This document shows, in pieces, positions 15,334 through 20,620 of a stretch of 24,865 bases of DNA. Each line of letters starts with the position of its first letter. Positions within the stretch are counted from its first letter, which is position 1. Made by a program: the position numbers and the translations under genes. The notes beneath the pieces are model-generated. The model ran no database searches and was not told the DNA's origin. It saw only the letters and a program-made list of their open reading frames with translations. The stretch is from Acidimicrobiia bacterium (GTDB lineage Bacteria; Actinomycetota; Acidimicrobiia; Spongiisociales; ZC4RG35). The DNA is taken from assembly GCA_029865445.1 (NCBI GenBank), contig JAOUGY010000008.1, positions 1 through 24,865 of the forward strand, given 5' to 3'.

Positions 15334-16278
15334 ATGGCGATGATGCAACGTCGAATGAACGCGATGGATGCCGGCGACGAGACCGTGCGTCAATACCTCG
15401 ACGGAATCGGCACCTACGACCTGCTGACGGCCGAGGACGAAGTCGTCCTGGCCAAGGCGATCGAGAAGGGCCGAGAGGCGGAGGCCGAACTCGAAACCGG
15501 CGATCTCGACGACGAGCGCCGCGCCGAGCTCGACATCCACGTCGAATCGGGTCTCCGTGCCCGCCGCCGTTTCATCCAGGCCAACCTCCGACTGGTCGTG
15601 TCGATCGCCAAGCGGTACCAGCACTCCGGGCTCCCGTTCCTGGACCTGGTCCAGGAAGGCAATCTCGGCTTGATCCGGGCGGTCGAGAAGTTCGAACACC
15701 GAAAAGGTTTCAAGTTCTCCACGTACGCCACGTGGTGGATCCGTCAAGCGATCAGCCGGGCCATCGCCGACAAGAGCCGCACCATCCGGGTTCCGGTCCA
15801 CATGATGGACACCATCACCCAGGTGCAGACGGCCGAGAACGAGCTGATCAAACGGAACGGTCGTCAGCCGACGAACGACGAGATCGCCGAAGAAGCCGGC
15901 CTCACTCCCGACAAGGTGGAAGAGGCAAAGCGGATCGCACCGGAGCCGGTCTCGATCTTCGAACCGATCGGCGAGGACAGCGCCGTGCTCGGCGATTTCA
16001 TCGAAGACCTCGACGCCACCGACCCCTTCGACTTCGCCCTCACCAGCCTTCGACTCGAGGACCTGGGTGAGGTGATGGGCAGGCTCAACGAGCGGGAACG
16101 CCTGGTGATCGCCATGCGGTATGGACTCGGAAACATCGAGCCCCGCACGCTCGACGAGGTCGGCAGACACTTCAACGTCACCCGGGAACGCATCCGCCAG
16201 ATCGAATCGAAGGCGATCGCCAAGATGCGCGCCCCGGTCAAGAACAAGAAGCGGGTACAGGAGCAAGCGGCGATGTGA
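15334..16278 (+). CDS. RNA polymerase sigma factor, sigma-70 group 2 (HrdB/SigB-like)
   Basis: A 314-residue sigma-70 protein lacking the long acidic region 1.1 extension of the principal sigma factor. Region 1.2 is near residues 15-45 (VRQYLDGIGTYDLL). Region 2 covers about 75-150, with the core-binding motif DLVQEGNLGLIRAVEKFE and the -10-binding FSTYATWWIRQAI. Region 3 is near 155-205. Region 4 is near 238-305 and ends in a helix-turn-helix, TLDEVGRHFNVTRERIRQIE, for -35 recognition. The near-complete regions 2.4 and 4.2 match housekeeping-type specificity, so target promoters should resemble TTGACA/TANNNT. Short length and absence of region 1.1 argue for a non-essential group 2 factor. 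The ATG follows AAGGGGAAG. It is convergent with the WhiB7-like gene. Confidence 0.95.
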   Translation: MAMMQRRMNAMDAGDETVRQYLDGIGTYDLLTAEDEVVLAKAIEKGREAEAELETGDLDDERRAELDIHVESGLRARRRFIQANLRLVVSIAKRYQHSGLPFLDLVQEGNLGLIRAVEKFEHRKGFKFSTYATWWIRQAISRAIADKSRTIRVPVHMMDTITQVQTAENELIKRNGRQPTNDEIAEEAGLTPDKVEEAKRIAPEPVSIFEPIGEDSAVLGDFIEDLDATDPFDFALTSLRLEDLGEVMGRLNERERLVIAMRYGLGNIEPRTLDEVGRHFNVTRERIRQIESKAIAKMRAPVKNKKRVQEQAAM

Positions 16279-16327
16279 GTTTCCACGGTCGGGTTCTTTC
16301 TCTCCTCCCCCCGATCTGGAAAACACA

Positions 16328-16357
16328 AAGGGCCCGGTCTTTTCAGACCGGGCCCTT
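16328..16357. terminator. Bidirectional terminator between the sigma factor and whiB genes
   Basis: A 13-bp perfect stem, AAGGGCCCGGTCT with its complement, and a 4-nt loop (TTTC). It lies between two convergent genes. On the minus strand it is followed by a T-rich tail (TTGTGTTTTCC), so it is a better intrinsic terminator for the whiB transcript. Confidence 0.85.
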
Positions 16358-16375
16358 CGTCGTCTGCGGCCCCCG

Positions 16376-16678
16376 TCATGCGCTGCGGACCAGTTCCTGC
16401 AGTTCCTCCACCGATGCCTCGAGGGGCACGTTGGCCTCGGAGTGGCGGGGTCGGCCCCGACCGCGCTTGCGGTAGAACGCCTGGCCATCCCAGAAGATGA
16501 CTCCACCCCACACGCCCCACTCGATGGCGTTCTCGAGTGCGTATTCCAGACAGCGAACCCTGACGCCGCACTCACCACACACCGATTGGGCGGCGGCCAG
16601 GTCGGCAGGCTTCTCCGAGAAGAACCAGGCGTCGTTCCCGGATTCTCGACATCGGCCCTGGCTGTAGATCTCGTTCAC
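16376..16678 (-). CDS. WhiB7/WblC-like iron-sulfur transcriptional regulator with AT-hook
   Basis: A 100-residue Wbl protein. The four cluster-binding cysteines are Cys10, Cys34, Cys37 and Cys43 (C-x23-C-x2-C-x5-C). They are followed by the family turn WGVWGG at 54-59. The C-terminal RKRGRGRPR at 70-78 is an AT-hook. In the Wbl family an AT-hook right after the G[VI]WGG turn is the mark of WhiB7/WblC, which binds the principal sigma factor and activates intrinsic antibiotic-resistance genes through AT-rich DNA upstream of the -35. The start is GTG with AAGGAG seven bases upstream. The gene is last in a leader unit that holds its promoter, an upstream ORF and a terminator. That leader arrangement also matches whiB7 loci. 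The Wbl assignment is near certain, and the WhiB7 subtype is well supported but not proved. Confidence 0.93.
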   Translation of the reverse strand: MNEIYSQGRCRESGNDAWFFSEKPADLAAAQSVCGECGVRVRCLEYALENAIEWGVWGGVIFWDGQAFYRKRGRGRPRHSEANVPLEASVEELQELVRSA

Positions 16679-16720
16679 GTTCTTTCTCCTTGAAACTCAG
16701 TGCTTGGGAAGCGACCAACA

Positions 16721-16751
16721 AAAAACCGCCGGTCCTTGCGATCCGGCGGTC
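16721..16751 (-). terminator. Intrinsic terminator in the whiB7-like leader (probable attenuator)
   Basis: On the minus strand, ACCGCCGG, a 10-nt loop, CCGGCGGT and a run of six T form a textbook intrinsic terminator. It lies 43 nt before the whiB GTG and 29 nt after the upstream ORF's stop codon. No second promoter is visible between it and whiB, so whiB expression should need read-through. Confidence 0.8.
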
Positions 16752-16780
16752 CTTCGTGAGGTTCGATGGAAGTGAACGTG

Positions 16781-16969
16781 TCACTCGATCAGAGGTCGCC
16801 GGTGGGGGTCGAGGGGGGCATCGGTGAGCCGGACGCGCGGAGCCGGGACGAGGCCCGTTCCGCCGGTCGGTCCGTTGCCCGTGGCCGAGGTGGCGGCGAT
16901 GCACACCGCGCCAAGGCCCCGGGTTGCCCCGGCCTTGCCGAATCCGTTGTGTCGCATCTTGATCATCAT
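16781..16969 (-). CDS. Upstream ORF in the whiB7-like leader
   Basis: A 62-codon ORF beginning ATG ATG ATC AAG ATG, with GAGAGGGG six to nine bases upstream. It sits 29 nt after the predicted transcription start and ends 29 nt before the attenuator hairpin. The peptide (MMIKMRHNGFGKAGATRGLG... ending PHRRPLIE) has no signal, membrane helix or recognised domain and is rich in Gly, Ala, Thr and Pro. Its position between promoter and terminator suggests a regulatory ORF whose translation controls the terminator, as in mycobacterial and streptomycete whiB7/wblC leaders. It could instead be an ordinary small protein. An in-frame start further upstream at 17029 would lie on the -35 box and is rejected. 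Confidence 0.55.
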   Translation of the reverse strand: MMIKMRHNGFGKAGATRGLGAVCIAATSATGNGPTGGTGLVPAPRVRLTDAPLDPHRRPLIE

Positions 16970-17002
16970 CCTCGGCCCCTCTCTACGGTGGGCGAACTCG
17001 GG

Positions 17003-17020
17003 GCACCGTACGTACGGTGC
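17003..17020. promoter_or_regulatory. 18-bp perfect palindrome over the -10 of the whiB7-like promoter
   Basis: GCACCGTACGTACGGTGC is a perfect 18-bp inverted repeat without spacer. It covers the whole -10 hexamer and the adjacent ten bases of the promoter spacer. It lies upstream of the predicted start site, so it is not an RNA hairpin. The placement is that of a repressor operator. Confidence 0.65.
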
Positions 17021-17034
17021 GAACGCCATGTCAA
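17005..17034 (-). promoter_or_regulatory. Promoter of the whiB7-like leader transcript
   Basis: On the minus strand, consensus TTGACA (17034-17029), an 18-nt spacer and TACGGT (17010-17005), with the start predicted near 16998. Immediately upstream of the -35 is an AT-rich patch (GATTTCGATAATTACC, 17050-17035). An AT-rich patch there is where WhiB7's AT-hook acts at its own promoter in studied species. Confidence 0.75.
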
Positions 17035-17109
17035 GGTAATTATCGAAATCACCAGATTTTCTCTGAGAAGACGCACGGGAGGCCCTCCTGATACGAGGTT
17101 TTCCTGCCG

Positions 17110-17298
17110 TCAGTGCAGCGCACGGACCCCGAAGAAGGCGAGAAGCACTACCCCGACACCGACCATGAGGAGGCGGGCGTCGGGGTCATTTCGGACCCGG
17201 CGATAACCTGCGATCCATGCGATGGCGACAACCACCAGCTGAACGAGCACACCGGCGTCGGTACGAGGGAGCAGGAGGTCCACTCCTTCGCCAACCAT
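17110..17298 (-). CDS. Small two-helix membrane protein
   Basis: A 62-residue product with two hydrophobic helices, VLVQLVVVAIAWIAGY and LLMVGVGVVLLAFFGVRAL. They are separated by a short polar loop (RRVRNDPDARL), so both ends should face the same side. The reading frame stays open far upstream, but those codons are low-complexity antisense of the neighbouring gene. The ATG at 17298 begins the membrane-protein-like part. An ATG at 17322 is a possible alternative. Neither has a strong ribosome site. It is head-to-head with the membrane protein gene at 17321. No family recognised. Confidence 0.5.
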   Translation of the reverse strand: MVGEGVDLLLPRTDAGVLVQLVVVAIAWIAGYRRVRNDPDARLLMVGVGVVLLAFFGVRALH

Positions 17299-17320
17299 CG
17301 TTCCGGCCGGACAATTCCTC

Positions 17321-17941
17321 ATGACGCATCCATTCGAGGTGGGTCTCAAGGTGGCCACGCGATGGGTCGTGGGTGGCTCGGCGATATCCCTGATCGGCTT
17401 CCTCGTTCCGGGTGACGCCGACCGTTTCGCCGTGGTGGCGATCCACCTCACGCTGTTGACGATCGGGCTGTTCGCCCTGACGCACCGCCTGGCACCGACG
17501 TTCGACGTCCCGGTGTTCGTTGACAAGAGCCCGGTGGGCGCCCGGCTGGGCACCGACGCCGCCCTCGTGGCACTCGTCACCGGCGCCACCGCTCTGGTCA
17601 CCCTGGCGTCGTCTGCCTCACTGCGCCTCCAGCCATCGCTGCAGTTCCTCCAGCTCATCTCGGCCCTCGACATCGCCTGGACGACCAGCGGTTTCTACCT
17701 GGGGTTCCGGCGCCTGTCCCAAAAGCCGTGGGCGGGGCCTGCAGCAGGTGTGTTCATGGGATCGATGTGTGTGGCGTCTCTGGTCCGCTACCTGGCCGTG
17801 ATCGGATTCGGCGCCGACGGGGGCTGGGACGTCCAGGCCGCCGAGATGTTGCGTTTGGTGATACCACCCGACGTCATCGCAGCCCTTCTCACCATTGGTG
17901 CCCTCGTCGCCGGCGCCCGCCACTGGGTACGAAAGGGTTGA
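17321..17941 (+). CDS. Integral membrane protein of unknown function
   Basis: A 206-residue protein with five to six predicted membrane helices (around residues 12-30, 37-55, 80-100, 138-160 and 183-203, with a weaker one near 105-128). Loops are short and there is no recognisable catalytic motif. The ATG has no ribosome site. A GACAAT at 17310-17315 sits at the right distance for a leaderless transcript, which is common in actinobacteria. Its TGA stop is part of the TTGACA -35 box for the next operon, so the RHH operon promoter begins inside this gene's last codons. I do not recognise the family. Confidence 0.78.
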   Translation: MTHPFEVGLKVATRWVVGGSAISLIGFLVPGDADRFAVVAIHLTLLTIGLFALTHRLAPTFDVPVFVDKSPVGARLGTDAALVALVTGATALVTLASSASLRLQPSLQFLQLISALDIAWTTSGFYLGFRRLSQKPWAGPAAGVFMGSMCVASLVRYLAVIGFGADGGWDVQAAEMLRLVIPPDVIAALLTIGALVAGARHWVRKG

Positions 17942-17966
17942 CAAGATCACGGCAGTCCGTCATAGT
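17938..17966 (+). promoter_or_regulatory. Promoter of the RHH-DUF4097 operon
   Basis: TTGACA (17938-17943), a 17-nt spacer and CATAGT (17961-17966), with the start predicted near 17973. The start site falls inside the TGACATCA operator array, the usual place for repression. Confidence 0.7.
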
Positions 17967-17996
17967 GACATCATTATGACATCACAGTGATGTCAT
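17966..17996 (+). promoter_or_regulatory. Operator array: three TGACATCA half-sites at 11-bp spacing
   Basis: TGACATCA occurs at 17966-17973 and 17977-17984, and its inverse TGATGTCA at 17988-17995. Each is exactly 11 bp from the next. The last two form a perfect inverted repeat with 10-bp arms (ATGACATCAC) around one central A. RHH repressors bind such short phased sites in the major groove, and the first gene cluster downstream encodes an RHH protein. Confidence 0.75.
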
Positions 17997-18014
17997 ACCA
18001 CGGAAGGACCTGCC

Positions 18015-18128
18015 ATGATCCATTTCAGCGACGACACCATCCGGGCCATACACAATGCCCGATACGGCCGCAGGACCAAGCCGGCCCCCACACCTCGCAC
18101 CCCAAGCAGAATCCGCCATGCACGTTGA
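18015..18128 (+). CDS. Small ORF (37 residues) at the head of the RHH operon
   Basis: The ATG at 18015 has the best ribosome site in the operon (GGAAGG, seven bases away) and is the first start codon after the promoter and operator. The frame encodes MIHFSDDTIRAIHNARYGRR followed by a Pro/Arg-rich tail. It stops at 18128, overlapping the RHH start at 18118 by 11 bp. It may be a real microprotein or a leader ORF that delivers ribosomes to the RHH start. No homologue is recalled. Confidence 0.5.
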   Translation: MIHFSDDTIRAIHNARYGRRTKPAPTPRTPSRIRHAR

Positions 18129-18558
18129 AGCGGTACTCGCCGACCTGGAGGCGAGGGTGCTGACCCAAGGGGCACTCATGGCGGGAGACGAGGCGGAGAC
18201 GGTGTTGAACCTCTTCGTGGAGGCGATGCGACCCGCCCTCCGCGACGCCGCCATGACTCTCGCCGAGCAAGCCGCAGAAGAGGTACGGTCACAACTCTCC
18301 ACCCACACGGTCGATGTGACCATCGTCGACGGCGACCCCACCCTCCAAGTGCGGGAGTCCGTTGGTGAAGAGCGAACGACGCACGAAGAGTTCGACGCCC
18401 GTATCACACTTCGGCTTCCGCCATCGCTCAAAGACGCAATCGAGGGCTACGCCGGCGACACGGGAGAATCAGTGAACTCGTGGGTCGTCAATGCCCTCCA
18501 GAACCGGGCACAGCGGCGCAAGGCCGGCGGTCGGGTCACCACCTCCTTCGACCTATGA
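18118..18558 (+). CDS. Ribbon-helix-helix (Arc/HicB-type) regulator
   Basis: A 146-residue protein in two parts. The N-terminal half is helical, with acidic and aliphatic residues (about 1-60) and then a VDVTIVDGDPTLQV strand region. The C-terminal RHH domain is at about 92-133: a beta-strand DARITLRLP followed by two helices with ESVNSWVVNALQNR, typical of Arc/MetJ-like DNA-binding proteins. Such proteins are often annotated as HicB-family antitoxins, but no HicA-like toxin is present. In actinomycetes this form commonly sits just before a DUF4097 gene, as here. It probably autoregulates through the TGACATCA array. An in-frame ATG at 18055 would add 21 residues that look like a read-through extension. 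Its stop overlaps the next ATG as ATGA. Confidence 0.85.
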   Translation: MHVEAVLADLEARVLTQGALMAGDEAETVLNLFVEAMRPALRDAAMTLAEQAAEEVRSQLSTHTVDVTIVDGDPTLQVRESVGEERTTHEEFDARITLRLPPSLKDAIEGYAGDTGESVNSWVVNALQNRAQRRKAGGRVTTSFDL

Positions 18559-19310
18559 CCGACTGGACCTTCCGCCCCTCCCAAGGCACGCCCCACATCG
18601 AGGCGCGCATCGCCACCGGACGAATCACGGTGGAGGCAACCGACGGCGGATCGATCGAGGTGAGCGCCCATGGCAGCCCGGAGTCCTCCGTCGAGGTGAG
18701 CCAGCTCGGGGACACGATCATCATCCAACAGCCCCGAGGGCGCGCCCGCTCCTCCCTCGCTGTGGCTGTTCGAACCCCCCAACACTCGAACGTCACCATC
18801 TCCGGCGTCGCGCTCGACTGCCGGATTGGCGGTCACATGGGTGAGGTTGCAGTGAAGACTGCCAGCGGGGACGTCCGGGTCGAATCCGCGTCCCGGACCA
18901 CAATCAAGACCGCATCGGGCAGCGTGGAGGTCGACGCCGTTGGAGGCCCCGTCGTCGTAGCGGGGGCCGCCGCCGATGTTCGAATTGGCGAGGCGACCGG
19001 ACCGGTGAGCGTCTCCGTTGCATCAGGCGACACGCGCGTCGGGGTTGCGAGAGACACCGTCGAGGTCACCACCGTGTCTGGCGACGTCTACATCGGGGTC
19101 AGCCACGGTCCGAGCATCAAACTGAAGGCGCTGTCGGGCGACTTCGACATCGGCCTTCCCACCGGAGTCCGGGTCGAACCCGACATCAACACGATGACAG
19201 GCAGCGTCAAGGTTCCCGAACGCGACCCCGATGCGTCCGCCCCCACCCGTACGGTGCAGCTGACCGCCCGCACCACCAGCGGCAACGTCGAAATCAGGCG
19301 GGTGAGCTGA
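18555..19310 (+). CDS. DUF4097 family beta-strand repeat protein
   Basis: A 251-residue protein of short, alternating beta-strand repeats. The recurring unit is (A/V)K-T-A-S-G-(D/S)-V-x-V, for example KTASGDVRVES, KTASGSVEVDA, SVASGDTRVGV, TVSGDVYIGV, KALSGDFDIGL and TTSGNVEIRRV. This is the right-handed beta-helix-like pattern of the DUF4097 (putative adhesin) family. It has no signal peptide or membrane anchor, so it may be cytoplasmic, or recruited by a partner. The family recurs beside envelope-stress kinases and RHH regulators, but its biochemical role is not established. Translation is coupled to the RHH gene by ATGA at 18555-18558. Confidence 0.9.
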   Translation: MTDWTFRPSQGTPHIEARIATGRITVEATDGGSIEVSAHGSPESSVEVSQLGDTIIIQQPRGRARSSLAVAVRTPQHSNVTISGVALDCRIGGHMGEVAVKTASGDVRVESASRTTIKTASGSVEVDAVGGPVVVAGAAADVRIGEATGPVSVSVASGDTRVGVARDTVEVTTVSGDVYIGVSHGPSIKLKALSGDFDIGLPTGVRVEPDINTMTGSVKVPERDPDASAPTRTVQLTARTTSGNVEIRRVS

Positions 19311-19328
19311 CGGCGGGCGTTCCGCGAT

Positions 19329-20120
19329 TCATCCGACCGAACAGCGCAGACCCCAGTCGTAGCTCTGGAAAGCGACCTCGGCGTCGGGCGGCACGTCGAA
19401 AGGAAGCCAGCGCGTCAAGGCCGCCAGCACCGACCGCCTCGAAGTCGGCAGGAACGTTGGCATCCGGTGGGGTCGGACAAAGTCCGACCCGTACCAGCTG
19501 AAAACTCGCGACAACGTGACGACCCCCGACTCAACTGTCGCTCCACCACCGGACAGGAATGCCCGCATCTGATGGTCGAGGTCGGCATCCAAATCGCCGC
19601 CCGAGTATGCGCCGGCCCTCAACGTCGGGCACGACACCGATCCACACACGAGAGCGGCGTGGATCCTCGGGTCCCCGAAGCGGCGAACCTTTGCGTGCTC
19701 GACGGCGTCGAGCGACAGCCGCTCCCCCGCCACCTCGACGAACGGTCGGGAGAAGGCGCCGGGCACCCGCAACACCGAAGGTGCGCCATCACCCGAGGCG
19801 GTGGCCGCCAGACGCAAAGCGCCGGCGTTGTAGAGGTCTATCCAGAATGCCAGGGCGCCGGATGGGCTCAGTCCATCGGGATCGACTTTCGCGAGCGTCG
19901 CGATCACCGCATCCAGGTCCGGACCAAGAGCACCGAGGACGCTTGTTCCGCCGGTCGCCAGTTCTTTCAAGACTGCGTCGAACTCCGAAGCTTCCACATT
20001 CCCCACCCCGAACGGCCGGGGTGTTCGCGTCGCCACCAGCGATCGGGCGATCGACCAACCGACGAGCAGGGGATTCGGGCCGTCCATGCCACCAGACAAC
20101 CGCCTGACCCCCGCGGGCAT
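19329..20120 (-). CDS. DUF547 domain protein
   Basis: A 263-residue protein with the motifs of DUF547: FWIDLYNA at 92-99, HAALVCGSVSCP at 154-165, LSRVFSWYGSDF at 203-214, and the closing YDWGL at 254-258. The conserved His and the two Cys of the central motif suggest a hydrolase or transglutaminase-like active site, but no function is established. No signal peptide is evident. The ATG at 20120 lies eight bases beyond a TACCGT -10 element, consistent with a leaderless mRNA. An internal ATG at 20087 is the alternative start. It is divergent from the LiaF-like gene, and the two ATGs are only 23 bp apart. Confidence 0.88.
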   Translation of the reverse strand: MPAGVRRLSGGMDGPNPLLVGWSIARSLVATRTPRPFGVGNVEASEFDAVLKELATGGTSVLGALGPDLDAVIATLAKVDPDGLSPSGALAFWIDLYNAGALRLAATASGDGAPSVLRVPGAFSRPFVEVAGERLSLDAVEHAKVRRFGDPRIHAALVCGSVSCPTLRAGAYSGGDLDADLDHQMRAFLSGGGATVESGVVTLSRVFSWYGSDFVRPHRMPTFLPTSRRSVLAALTRWLPFDVPPDAEVAFQSYDWGLRCSVG

Positions 20121-20123
20121 TCC

Positions 20124-20136
20124 CCCTACGGTAGGG
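20124..20136. promoter_or_regulatory. Symmetrical bidirectional -10 element
   Basis: CCCTACGGTAGGG is a 13-bp palindrome around one central G. It supplies TACGGT (20127-20132) on the plus strand and TACCGT (20133-20128) on the minus strand, both of the TANNNT form. A CTGACC at 20104-20109 is a fair plus-strand -35 with a 17-nt spacer. The minus-strand -35 is weak. Confidence 0.55.
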
Positions 20137-20143
20137 TGCCGGG

Positions 20144-20620
20144 ATGAAGTTCAAGGTCACGGCGCTGATCGCTGCCGCCGTCTCCGGATCGCTGGCGGCA
20201 GCGGCTCTCATCGCAAAGAAGACGCTCCCGGTGGTCGACGATCCGGCGGCCGACGAGATCGCGCTCGTATCCATCTTCGACGGAACTGCGCTGCGCCCGA
20301 CATCCACCCGCTTCCGGGGTGGCACCGTGCTCTCCATGTTCGGCGGAACGGTCCTCGACCTGAGGCGGGCCGGCCTCCCCCCCGGCGGAGCGCAGCTCAC
20401 GGTCACGAGTCTGTTCGGCGGCACAGAGATCGTGGTCCCCGACACCTGGATCGTGGAGGTGAGCGGACCCGCTATCTTCGGCGGCGTCAGCCGCTCCACC
20501 CCGGAGCCACACCTCCTCCCGGCCGACAACCCGAGGCTCACCGTACGGAGCCGAGCCGCCTTCGGTGGCACCGCCGTCGCCGCCCGGCCCGTCCTCCGAA
20601 CCGCCGAGGCGCCGGCATGA
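20144..20620 (+). CDS. LiaF C-terminal-like (cell wall-active antibiotics response) protein
   Basis: A 158-residue protein with an N-terminal membrane anchor or signal (residues 4-24) and a beta-rich domain that repeats FGG at 66-68, 91-93, 112-114 and 140-142. The stretch SLFGGTEIVVPDTWIVEV is characteristic of the LiaF C-terminal domain. In LiaFSR systems LiaF senses or restrains the kinase during cell-wall stress. This protein lacks the multi-helix N-terminus of full LiaF. A PspC-kinase/regulator pair lies about 2 kb away, which fits an envelope-stress link without proving one. Its stop overlaps the amidohydrolase ATG as ATGA. Confidence 0.75.
   Translation: MKFKVTALIAAAVSGSLAAAALIAKKTLPVVDDPAADEIALVSIFDGTALRPTSTRFRGGTVLSMFGGTVLDLRRAGLPPGGAQLTVTSLFGGTEIVVPDTWIVEVSGPAIFGGVSRSTPEPHLLPADNPRLTVRSRAAFGGTAVAARPVLRTAEAPA

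Noticed and set aside
14355..16070. Open frame of 571 codons on the plus strand
   Set aside because: It overlaps the His-rich membrane gene and the sigma factor in another frame, and is Arg/Pro/Gly-rich. The two overlapped genes have clear families, ribosome sites or motifs.
15247..16578. Open frame of 443 codons antisense to the sigma factor
   Set aside because: It mirrors the sigma-70 coding sequence and crosses the terminator and the whiB gene. No domain or credible start.
18118..19310. HicAB toxin-antitoxin module
   Set aside because: The RHH protein resembles HicB-type antitoxins in its DNA-binding part only. The partner is DUF4097, not a HicA RNase, and no small toxin is adjacent.
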